Source of the DNA: Cephalothrix spiralis
Lineage: Eukaryota; Nemertea; Palaeonemertea; Archinemertea; Cephalotrichidae
Length of the DNA stretch: 10,487 bases
Reading direction: 5' to 3'
Assembly (NCBI GenBank): GCA_032353305.1
Contig: JAUCNG010402807.1
Span: forward strand, 1 to 10,487
The position numbers and the translations under genes were made by a program. Positions within the stretch are counted from its first letter, which is position 1. Each line of letters opens with the position of its first letter. Below the pieces are notes generated by a model that had not been told where the DNA came from, did no database searches, and saw only the letters and a program-made list of their open reading frames with translations. This document shows, in pieces, positions 1 to 8,030 of this stretch.

Positions 1-344
1 TAAACCCTTCCCTACGATCCCCTACTTGCACTATTATAGTTTAAGTGAATGGAAAACTACAAATCTCCTGATCGTACTACCTGGATCGTACGATATAAAT
101 TTCGGTTAATTGTTTTGTATATTTCTTCTCAAGCTAGAGCCAGGTAACAAGCTATTTAACATATTCATAGGGTGGTTGCATTGCGAATTATGCTTATTAC
201 CGGTGCGATGGCACGTTCGTCTCTGAATCTGATTCCTATAAACCCCGGAGCTCAAACGAATTCGCTGTCTGACTTTCCCTTACCTTTTTTAACTGTTATA
301 AAGAGTAAATAAAATCGGAATTGATTTTTGTGTTTCAAATAATT

Positions 345-411
345 TTCCCTGACCATAAACTGAAATTCCCAGACCAATTTTCAATTCCCTGACTTTCTAA
401 GTTTCAATGAC
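345..411. repeat. Degenerate ~20-base TTCCCTGAC repeat
   Basis: TTCCCTGAC at 345, TTCCCAGAC at 366, TTCCCTGAC at 385 and a weaker TTCAATGAC at 402, separated by AT-rich spacers, give a period near 20 bases. This style of low-grade repeat, alternating CCCTGAC with A/T runs, is common in invertebrate genomes and can make fake open frames. It sits just left of the 451-968 element and may be independent of it. Confidence 0.6.
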
Positions 412-450
412 CTTGTCGACACCTTTGAGTTATAGCCTACCAGGGGGGCC

Positions 451-968
451 TGTCTTAAAAGTGCAGACACCAACTCTCCGAAGTGAATTTTTTTTAATTT
501 TACAATGTGACCCACCACCCCTTCACTAACTTGACATTTGCGTCACTTTGCAGACACAGCCTCAAAATACCCACCCTAAACCATTACTACTTGACATATT
601 TTCACTTTTCAGACCCCGGAAGAAAAACACCCACCAAAAATCTTCACTAACTTGACATTTCTTTTCACTTTTCAGACCCGGGTAAAAACTTTTAAGAAAA
701 AGTTTGCGGGTAGACGAACAAATTTGGAAAATTTTGCCTAAAAAACCTGCGCCGCAAAAAATTTTCCACCGAGTGAAAAACAAATTGAAAAAATTAATCG
801 CTTTTTTGACATCATGCATCATTTTTCCGACATCACCCATTATCGAGACAAGAACCTCACTTTCCAGACATAAGCCTCTGGATACCCACCCATTATCGAG
901 ACTTCTGAAAGTGAGACAAATTTCCAAAAACACACCACCCAACCGGGTTGGCGTCTGCGTTCAAGACA
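451..968. mobile_element. Non-autonomous element with terminal inverted repeats and internal tandem array
   Basis: The left end (451-474, TGTCTTAAAAGTGCAGACAC then CAAC) is matched in inverse by the right end (947-968, GTTGGCGTCTGCGTTCAAGA then CA), sharing TGTCTT, GCAGAC and CCAAC in order with a two-base gap. Between them lies a tandem array built on CCCACC, then TTCACTAACTTGACATTT, then TCACTTTTCAGACCCCGG. CCCACC recurs at 511, 570 and 630 (period 59-60). A related unit returns at 857-890 (TCACTTTCCAGACATAAGCC, then CCCACCC), and CCCATTATCGAGAC is repeated at 836 and 889. There is no transposase frame; the open frames here on both strands are products of the repeat. No clear target duplication is visible, so the true ends are uncertain and the superfamily is unknown. 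Confidence 0.6.
511..690. repeat. ~59-base tandem repeat, three copies, inside the 451-968 element
   Basis: Three consecutive diverged units start with CCCACC at 511, 570 and 630. Each continues with a TTGACAT core and a TCACTTTNCAGAC core; the third fades after CAGACCCGGG near 680. Because 60 is a multiple of 3, the array keeps a minus-strand frame open with repeated GLKSE-like peptide pieces, which should not be taken for a gene. Confidence 0.8.
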
Positions 969-1780
969 TATCATAACACAGATTTAAAATAACGAAGATT
1001 CAAATTTGGCACAGTGACTCCCAATAACAGAGGATAGAAACAACAGCTTTATATAAATCTGAAATCTCTAATAAACAAGCGGGAATTTTGGCATCGGAGA
1101 CCATCTTGGTCATGTAAGAATTGTCAATGCTTAACGACCGTGCATAACTAATCTACAAAAAGCATTATTTTTCAGGAAGTATATAATTCAGCAATACCAA
1201 ATTCGCACGCAAAGGCCGTTAATCTTATTATTCAGTGATATCTGGGGATAATAGCACTTGCATTGTTATTTTTTGCATCCACATGTATGATTTTAACAGT
1301 TGTCTCTATGCCAACAAAGCACTTATTTCGAAGCAAATTACAGAATCGGTAGCATAAAATCACTCCCTCATTCCTATAATGAATCCATATTAGGTCCCTA
1401 ATAATGATAGTCTCCTTGAACCGGGTTGAAAATGTCAATTAATGATCCCCGATAGAGTCATCTATATTCTAGAAGATTTCCAAAATATTGAGAGCACAAT
1501 TTCTCAGGAGGGCCCTTCACAAAATCAATGTTAATATACTTGTGTTAAAGTTGGAACATACTGAGAAAAATAATCTTCTGAAACAACTAGATTGATGAGA
1601 GAGCTTGTAGTCGTCGCAATTTTTCAATAGACCTGTTTAGATCCTATTGAATAGCGTCATTTTGCGTCAGGCAACCGCCGAACAAAATGGCTGAACATCG
1701 TTTTTAGCTGAGATAATGTTCAATGTGGAAAGAAACATGATGTATTGAACGAGGGTATCTTTAAATATTCTTCTGTAGTG

Positions 1781-2245
1781 TGGTCTAACGATCTCTAAAA
1801 CGCGTGGTTACTCTTCCAGTGAATGTGTGATTAATTGACCGACAGCCAAAGTGTTTTATAGTAAAACGAAATCATGTTATTTTTGTGAATCATATTTCGG
1901 GTATTAAAAAAAAATAATTTGATTTTCTTAATAGAACGCATTTTGAAGTTGTTTTTTTTTGTAATTAGGTTTAACCGATTTCAGGTATAATCTGTATGAA
2001 TGTTCTTTTTACTGCAAATATAACTATTTCGGTTAAACTTATTTCAGGAAAAAGTTCAAAATGCGTTCTATTATAAAAATTTATCTAAGTGAGTTTAAAA
2101 CATCTTCCATTTTTAAAAATACCCGAAATAGAATTCACAAAAAATAACAAGATTTCTTTTTACCTTTAAACGAAACGGTTGTCGGTCAATTAATCATACA
2201 TTCTGATGAAAAGTAACCATTTAGGTTTTGGAGATCGTTAGACCA
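1781..2245. mobile_element. 465-base foldback (MITE-like) element with ~200-base inverted arms
   Basis: TGGTCTAACGATCTC at 1781 is mirrored by GAGATCGTTAGACCA ending at 2245. Complementarity continues inward through ATTAATTGACCGACA, TTTCGGGTATT and AATAGAACGCATTTTGAA, down to GGTTTAACCGAT near 1970-1980 and its partner TCGGTTAAAC near 2029-2038. Only about 50 central bases are unpaired. The arms have several mismatches and small indels, so the copy is old. No open frame is inside. No unambiguous target-site duplication is visible, which leaves the superfamily undetermined. Confidence 0.85.
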
Positions 2246-2980
2246 TACCGATAAATCACTTGGTCATTTTTAATATCTGTCAACTTAGAAATTTATTCAG
2301 TTTTTTGTGGCTTTTTATATCAAATACCCAACATAATTCTAGGGTTTTCACAACATTTTTGATTTATTATGTTCGGTAGTCTTGCTACACATACATGTAT
2401 GGCTTAAATTTTTGGTGATCGAATTTAAAAATTTTAAAGACAATTAGGCTGAGAATAGATTGCTGATAATATAGATTTCATGAATTCATCACACTAATCT
2501 TTAAAATCAGTTATAAATTTCAATTTCCGATTCCTAGTGACACTTAAAAAGTAAAAATTTCTATAACGGATATATTAAATATCTAAATTAACTGATAAGG
2601 CTATAAATAGTATACATTGGGGACTATAGAATTACAATATTTTAATGACAGCAGTAATTAAAACAAAAGCAATGTATATGTTTAATTGTTTTAATCGGGC
2701 ATCCCGATAATAGATCATTATAGCCGTTCTAAAAATTCGATCACACCACTTTCCTGGTAATAACATGACGTATGCAATAGATAGTATAAATACATAAAAG
2801 TATCATAAAATATCAAACCGACAGGACCAAGTGATACGAGTTGAAGTTGACAAAATATTTTGTTACATCTCTATCAATTAGCAATTATTGCATATTTGTT
2901 TAATTTCAATGATTGTCATTGGCCCATTTGAACCACGCGGTGCGTCTCTTTTTAGCCAATGCCTTATTTTCTAGACAAGG

Positions 2981-3022
2981 CACCATTACCTCATAGTGCC
3001 CGGGCACTATTACCTCATAATG
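2981..3022. repeat. Direct repeat containing an 18-base perfect palindrome
   Basis: CACCATTACCTCATAGTG (2981-2998) recurs as CACTATTACCTCATAATG (3005-3022), 16 of 18 identical with a 24-base period. Across the junction lies ATAGTGCCCGGGCACTAT (2993-3010), a perfect palindrome in an AT-rich setting. It may be a repeat fragment or a protein-binding site; nothing nearby decides. Confidence 0.75.
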
Positions 3023-3120
3023 TTTTCATTCTGGAGACTTGTTCAAGTGTAATTATTGATGGTAAAGCGTACAAAACATGTAGGGACTATGAAAAAAAGA
3101 GAATAGTTTATGTTTTTAGA

Positions 3121-3196
3121 TGAATATTGAATTCATGTCACACATTATACCTCGGCATTTTCAAATGGCCCTTCAGGCTATATGATTCAATATTCA
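3121..3196. repeat. Short inverted repeat flanking a dispersed repeat core
   Basis: TGAATATTGAATTCAT (3121-3136) is mirrored by ATGATTCAATATTCA (3182-3196), with a single extra base. The 45 bases between them contain the CCTCGG...CCTTCAGG core that recurs at 4911. Confidence 0.6.
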
Positions 3197-3231
3197 CCTA
3201 AACAACATGCATGGACTTTTCCCTATTTATC
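3150..3231 (+). repeat. Dispersed repeat, copy 1
   Basis: It starts CCTCGGCATTTTCAAATGGC, then CCTTCAGGCTATATGATTCA, and runs to TTTTCCCTATTTATC. It aligns with the segment at 4911-4990, same order and orientation, with small gaps. No coding content. Probably a fragment of an interspersed element; the family is unknown to me. Confidence 0.5.
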
Positions 3232-4336
3232 TTCCAAAATCTGGAAAATGGAGACTACTGACCTATTTTTAAACCTGTACCAGTAAGAGTCTGTGAGTGG
3301 CCAAAGGTCGAAATGCAACGTTTCTAAATAGGCCAAATAGTTGAGAATGGACAACAAAGAAGTGCTCAAAACTAGCTACTTGATTATCTTAATGTGCTAG
3401 TTGACTTGAGCCAGTGACTTGAAACAGCCACTGATGAAAAGTTTCATGTGATAAAGGTAAATCAAATTTTGAGCGCCAAAGGCGCGAACGAAAATGTTTA
3501 GGAGGAGATGATATCATGGCACACAAATATCATTAAGAAAAGGTGTACCTCGAGAAAGCGAACTACGAATTATAACTCGGATTCGAAGGCAAACAGCCGA
3601 ACTTGAGTACTGAGCGCTAACTCATTTTATGGTGCTATAAATCAGAATTATAGAAGGAATCAATACATAGATTCAGACTCAAGAAGGTGAAATTACTTCT
3701 TTGGGTTAAGATAATGTATTGACACTAATGTCTAGACCAGATCATACATGAAAGACCAGAAACTAGTTACCAATTATGTTGAGTGGTTTCTAAATATTGA
3801 ATTTCGTCCACCAGGTCCGTTTATGTGCGAAAATCGACCAACATTCATGTCGAAACTCAAGTCGGACATATCCCTTATTAGTAAACATCTCCCTGACGAT
3901 GTCATATTAATAACGTGAGTCACTCGATGGCATGGACTGGACATACGATCTACCGTAAATTATTTCATAACGATGAAGTTTCTCAAGGGTAATGCATTCC
4001 ACTAGGACCATATTCTGGTGAACAAGAAGTCGATTAGCTCCCCACCTAATCAAGAAGTCATGACCGATGCGACCGGTTTACTTTAGAAAACTACTAGAAC
4101 CACTACTTATCCTAAATTTGCAAAATTGTATACAAGTATTTTTTAAAAAACAGATGGCGCTAACTCAGCTGGCCAACTAGCTTATTTGAGTATACCAACA
4201 GTAATATACAAAATAGAGTAGCCTTAGAATAAGACCTAAATGTGTTTTTGTGCCATCAGATGACCTAAATTTAGCATTTCCTTCAATTTGATATGCAACA
4301 AGCCATTGTTATTCGATTACTGTTAAAACAGTGTCG

Positions 4337-4366
4337 TGACGTCAACAAAAGACGTAAGTGACGTCA
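4337..4366. promoter_or_regulatory. Two CRE-like TGACGTCA octamers 22 bases apart
   Basis: Perfect TGACGTCA palindromes occur at 4337-4344 and 4359-4366, with GACGTAAG between them; a third isolated copy is at 5862-5869. TGACGTCA is the CREB/ATF-type bZIP consensus. No promoter, first exon or CpG-rich stretch is nearby, so function is unproven and the pair may only be part of a repeat. Confidence 0.3.
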
Positions 4367-4910
4367 CAAAAACGAGATTTGAGAACATGGCACCTAGCTA
4401 TTTCAAGTATAAATCGGTTCCTGTTTTTTTGGCATGAGTTTTAATTTATGTCCCACCGTTAAGGCTGTACTCATGTACTGAGAAAGCAGAATGCGGGGTT
4501 TCGCCGCTAGGGGCGCCCTCGTGACTTCATTTTATTCTTATATAGCCTTTATAAAGTGCATTTTGACGACTTTTCGATTGATTATCTCATATTACATAAT
4601 TGCTTAATTCTTCCTAGCCAAAAACTGTCATTATCCTGCGGCCCTACGTCCACCCTTTTCTGTATCTATACTTTGCTTTATATATCGTTTAGATCCAAGC
4701 AAAGATATCAGCAACATATCATAATTTCGCACAATTACAATGATAATCAATGCTGCCATTTTCCACACGTGAAATGTGCAAATTTCACGAGTTAATGATG
4801 AGGAAGCACGAGTCAAATTTAATACCATATCGACATCATTATGAAATTCGTGTATTAAACATCTTCAAATCGACATTAAAAATGCTATATAGTGCATTAC
4901 ATTTAGGATG

Positions 4911-4990
4911 CCTCGGTCAAAATGGTGGCCTTCAGGATATAATGATCCAATACTAAACTAAAAAATATGATCTATTCCCTAAATATTATC
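4911..4990 (+). repeat. Dispersed repeat, copy 2
   Basis: CCTCGGTCAAAATGGTGGCC, then TTCAGGATATAATGATCCAA, through TATTCCCTAAATATTATC parallels the copy at 3150-3231. The two copies are clearly diverged, roughly 70% alike by eye, consistent with independent old insertions. Confidence 0.5.
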
Positions 4991-5164
4991 TAAGTTGAAA
5001 GACTTCTACATTTATTTCCTTCTCCTACGCAGAGCTATTTTTTAATTGGCTTCTATAATAGATGGCTCTGCTCCACTTTAAGAATATATTCGCTGATTGC
5101 AATACTGAAAGTGTGAATGCAAGTCACAGAATTGTTTACCATCTAACAAGTTCAATCAAATTAT

Positions 5165-5355
5165 ACAATATCAATACAATAGCGAGACTGATAGGCAATG
5201 GACTTGGAAACTAAAGGTCTCAAGTTCGAATCCAGCAATGAGAAAAATTTTCTAAATAAAATTATTTCTGTCTCATCATCAGAAGAATGAAGTCAATGTA
5301 AACCAATGTTACGTAGAGATTAGGATGAATCGAAACTGCCCTTGGGTACAAGATG
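5165..5355 (+). mobile_element. tRNA-derived SINE relic
   Basis: A tRNA-like head contains AATGGACTTGGAAACTAAAG followed by GTCTCAAGTTCGAATCCAGC. AGTTCGAATCC (5223-5233) is a near-perfect RNA polymerase III B box, and the preceding GGACTTGGAAACT(A)AAGGTCTC is the layout usual in tRNA-derived SINEs. The A box, expected around 5170-5190, is decayed, and the T-arm does not pair well, so this is not a working tRNA gene. A non-tRNA body follows; its 3' end (placed near 5355, after CTGCCCTTGGGTACAAGATG) is a guess. Confidence 0.6.
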
Positions 5356-5525
5356 TATTTATTACATTCTTAGATACAAAAAAGGCCTAGCCTATAATAT
5401 CTCAACAAAAATATATTCATAAATATGGCGGTAATTTTAGCCTCGTTAAATGCATCTTCATTATAATTATCATATGCAGTTACTCCTAAAGATTTTTATA
5501 ATGCATGCATGATAAGGATTTTTTG

Positions 5526-5547
5526 TCTTTGTCGCAAGAGACAAAGA
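5526..5547. repeat. Hairpin, 8-bp perfect stem
   Basis: TCTTTGTC (5526-5533) and GACAAAGA (5540-5547) pair perfectly around a six-base loop GCAAGA. No U-tract terminator context or gene end adjoins it. Probably incidental. Confidence 0.5.
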
Positions 5548-6219
5548 GCTCCTAGCTATAATGATCTATAATGATACGGAGATGACTCAATACATGTGGT
5601 CCTAACTTCCATAGCGATATGTAGATCTACAACGACGAGAATCTACGATTTTCACATAAAACTGAGATCGATAAAGAAAGGAGAATAAATCCCAAATATG
5701 TTGAATCCCACAGTCGTGCAAATTATTCCAAAATAAATTGAATATTATCTGTATACCAATCGAATTTCACTGAATTTCGGGAGAAAACATAATATGTATC
5801 CGTTGATAAATGTCAGGTATTGTTTTTGAACTGTGCCACCTATAGTCAGATTCGATAGCAATGACGTCAGTCAACAACATATATAAGCTCTCGAGCTACC
5901 AGATCTCTCCGATGAAGATTAACTTTCTAGGTAGTAGCGCTCTCTACAAAGCTAAAGTCAAAATAGTCGAAAAGCTAATAACTTCGAACTTATTCCGAGG
6001 AATACAACTTGGTATGTCTAGTGTGATGAACAATACGTTGGCTCCGTTAAATTTTGGGATATTAATCACAATCTCAATAGAATAGACTTTCTAATTCAGA
6101 TCTGTTGTTAGCCAATGCAAACATGGTGGAACATTGTCGATCCCGTAGATACATAGTTTCAATGCAGAATTTTAATAGAACTATATTTACAGACTTTAAC
6201 GGCAGTTGCAATCAGGGCG

Positions 6220-6264
6220 GTTCACTTGCTCGCAGACCGCTACATGACTGACGAGCAAGTCGAA
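6220..6264. repeat. Inverted repeat, 13-bp bulged stem
   Basis: GTTCACTTGCTCG (6220-6232) pairs with CGAGCAAGTCGAAC (6252-6265), giving a stem of nine perfect pairs, a one-base bulge and four more pairs around a 19-base loop. This is G+C-richer than its surroundings. It may be the end of an unrecognised element. Confidence 0.55.
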
Positions 6265-6372
6265 CGAAGTAGAAGTACGGTACAAGGTATAAATAATTTG
6301 AGTGTTGGAAAATGGGCATTTCTGGGGGTATTACCCCTCCTGTGAACCCCCTGATGAACACACATACATGAA

Positions 6373-6401
6373 ATCAAGAGTATATTCTATATACTCTTGA
6401 T
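6373..6401. repeat. Perfect 13-bp hairpin with 3-base loop
   Basis: ATCAAGAGTATAT (6373-6385) and ATATACTCTTGAT (6389-6401) are exact reverse complements separated by TCT. A GGGGTA/TACCCC mini-palindrome lies just upstream at 6325-6337. The perfect stem suggests a recent origin or a constraint; nothing else nearby supports an RNA gene. Confidence 0.7.
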
Positions 6402-6772
6402 CAAATCAATAGAGGTCCTACCCTCAAAGTCTATCGATTAAGAATTACGACCAGAGTCGTCAATGAGGAGAATAGTTCAAAGAAATGTCAAAAGGTGGCG
6501 GAAACATCGCAAGGGGTCTTTGGTACACTATATACATAGGGAAGTTGGGATATGGGACCTGCCAATATTCAATAGATTGAAAATTGCAATCAGGATCGTC
6601 GAAGACAAATAAATAAACAGATGGAAAGATTTGGCACAAGAGGTCACTATACAAGTTGACCAATAAAACTAAACACTGGATAACGTTTAGTGTGAAATGC
6701 TATCAGGAAGGTCGTGGACAAGATTCAGTTTTCGGAATGGGAATGCTCAGTTTCGAGATAAAATTGCCTTAC

Positions 6773-6918
6773 CTTATTTCATAATCTTCTTTCTTCTTGT
6801 CTTCTTCACCTTCCATAACAGTTTTAGAAGTGGTGGTTGTCACGACGACGCCATCAACAACAAATCTTCTGGTTTTAGTAAGGGTACGATAATGTCCTTT
6901 TCGTGCATTTTTCTCATC
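6773..6918 (-). CDS. Internal exon of SLK/STK10-family kinase: conserved pre-coiled-coil segment
   Basis: Seen: 146 bases on the minus strand between acceptor TTATTATATTAG (ending at 6919) and donor AAG|GTAAGG (starting at 6772). It gives 48 codons plus two bases (AG), so it begins in phase 0, matching exon A, and leaves a split codon that would be R or S. Residues 15-32 read KTRRFVVDGVVVTTTTSK, followed by an acidic/basic stretch with EGEEDKKKEDYEIR. Known: SLK, STK10/LOK and fly Slik share a T-R-(R/K)-F-V-(V/I)-D-G-V segment ending in TTSK just before the long C-terminal coiled coil (PKK/ATH domain) used for dimerisation and membrane targeting. Inferred: the gene is an invertebrate orthologue of that group; SLK versus STK10 cannot be decided because most invertebrates have one pre-duplication gene. 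The next exon, which should start the coiled coil, was not found between 1 and 6772. Confidence 0.9.
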
Positions 6919-7232
6919 CTAATATAATAAATACAAATATTAGATTACAGTTTAATTGGTAAACAAAACAATGCTAAAGAAAAATAAATACTTTGTATTT
7001 TAATCCATCATAAAAGCGATTCAATTTTTAATTTCACAATTGTGTTTTAAATCATTACGTACAGTCATTTAATTAATTTAATCCAATTAAATTTAATATT
7101 TATTGATCTACAGACATTAGAAAAAATATTCAAATCTATTTATTTAAATGATAAAGTACATGTTATTGGTATATGTACTTCAAACCACAATTATTTAGCC
7201 TAATATATTTTGACATTTAAAAAATGGTTCTA

Positions 7233-7490
7233 GGATCATTTGCCCCGAGACAATTTACCCGGAGACAATTTGACCCAGAGCCAATTTAACCCGAGATGAT
7301 TTGAACACGAGACAATTCGCTCACGAAACAATTTTCCCCTAAAGATGTTTAGAAAAATTATGTGGCAAAATTCTCGCAAAAAATGTTCATCTGGGACCAA
7401 ATTGTCAAGGGCCAAATTGCCTCGGAACAAATTGTGGCGAGCAAAATTTTTAGGGGGGGGGGGATTATCTCGGGAAAAATTGTCAGGGGG
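7233..7490. repeat. Mirrored degenerate minisatellite (GAGACAATTTNNCCC units) with G11 run
   Basis: From 7234 to about 7338, units of 15-16 bases such as GAGACAATTTACCCG, GAGACAATTTGACCC and GAGCCAATTTAACCC repeat head to tail (about seven copies). From about 7393 to 7490 the reverse-complement form appears, as GGGACCAAATTGTC, GGGCCAAATTGCC and GGAACAAATTGTGG, so the two halves face each other around a ~50-base degraded centre. An 11-base G run is at 7453-7463. A minus-strand open frame (7236-7430) is produced by the repeat and is not a gene. It lies wholly inside the kinase intron. Confidence 0.8.
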
Positions 7491-7701
7491 TTAGTAAATT
7501 GTATTGATACCAAAAAGTACTAGATAATATTAAATTATTATTTTCAATTACACGAATTAACATTATTCATTCATTTTAGCAGTTTACTTCGCTGAAAATT
7601 AATTAAGGGCAAATACATAAATATGTTAGCTAAATGGATTTTCTATAGGTAATGGTGCAATATATAACACTAACTGCCAATGTTATGAGTTTAAAAGCGG
7701 A

Positions 7702-7734
7702 GTTAAAATATCGTTAAAATATCGTTAAATTATC
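7702..7734. repeat. Three-copy 11-base tandem repeat
   Basis: GTTAAAATATC occurs at 7702 and 7713, followed by GTTAAATTATC at 7724 (one mismatch). A simple local duplication in intron DNA. Confidence 0.85.
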
Positions 7735-8030
7735 AAACTAAAGCATTATGAAATTCAAATCGTCATTATTAACCTTAAGGGCGCCATGCGCAAAAATGAG
7801 GAAACATTACGAACAAAATGCACTCAGATAATTTGAGAAAAAACAAACCACATAACTGATGACGATAGTAAACTAAACGTGCAGCAATTCCATGCTATTG
7901 ATCATCAAATGACAAATAAACAATAAAGAGAAAGTAAACAAAAATAAACTGAAAAAAAACAAAATTAGAATTTCAAATACATGCTAACGGTAGGTGATAT
8001 TGACAGGACAGGTTCAAATGACTCAATTAC

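Larger units (their letters stand above)
1..6772. other. Non-coding DNA, probably downstream intron of the kinase gene, rich in repeats
   Basis: No convincing exon on either strand. I looked on the minus strand for the glutamine/glutamate/arginine-rich coiled-coil exons that should follow exon B and found no such stretch, so this is either one intron of more than 6.7 kb or includes exons I missed. The recognisable contents are the repeats and hairpins listed separately. Stretches with nothing I can name include roughly 1-340, 970-1780, 2250-2980, 3240-4330, 4370-4910, 5360-6220 and 6400-6770. Confidence 0.5.
6919..8030 (-). other. Intron between the two SLK/STK10-family exons
   Basis: It runs from donor GTAATTGAG at 8030 to a T-rich tract and ATTAG ending at 6919 on the minus strand. 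It is 1112 bases long and splits the reading frame between codons. It contains the mirrored minisatellite with its G11 run (7233-7490) and a three-copy 11-base repeat (7702-7734); the rest is plain AT-rich DNA in which I see no gene. If unspliced, exon A reads on for about 20 codons and stops at TAA (7967-7965). Confidence 0.8.

Noticed and set aside
562-942. 126-codon minus-strand open frame
   Set aside because: It lies inside the tandem array of the 451-968 element, whose 59-60-base period keeps the frame open; the peptide is the repeat translated (GLKSE... recurring) with no domain.
704-976. 90-codon plus-strand open frame
   Set aside because: Overlaps the same element on the other strand; no motif and low-complexity lysine-rich content from A-rich DNA.
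1232-1438. 68-codon minus-strand open frame
   Set aside because: No recognisable motif, no splice-like borders and AT-driven composition.
2256-2834. ATCACTTGGTC at 2256 mirrored by GACCAAGTGAT at 2824, considered as ends of a larger element
   Set aside because: Similarity stops after 11 bases and the inner matches are not at consistent distances, so it is probably coincidence or separate repeat fragments.
3560-3630. Possible minus-strand tRNA or SINE head (CCTTCGAATCC with TTAGCGC upstream)
   Set aside because: The T-arm does not pair and the A box is incomplete; too weak to report as a feature.
4556-4956. Overlapping open frames on both strands
   Set aside because: Three frames compete over the same bases, none shows codon bias or a motif; the region overlaps the start of a dispersed repeat.
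5861-6085. 74-codon plus-strand frame starting MTSVNNIYKLSS
   Set aside because: Reads like random sequence with no domain; starts on a CRE-like octamer by coincidence.
6460-6663. 67-codon minus-strand frame just downstream of exon B, considered as the next kinase exon
   Set aside because: Its peptide is rich in F, P and Y, not the charged coiled coil expected after exon B, and its borders lack convincing splice sites in the needed phase.
7236-7430. 64-codon minus-strand frame with RGKLSPGK-like repeats
   Set aside because: Direct translation of the mirrored minisatellite.
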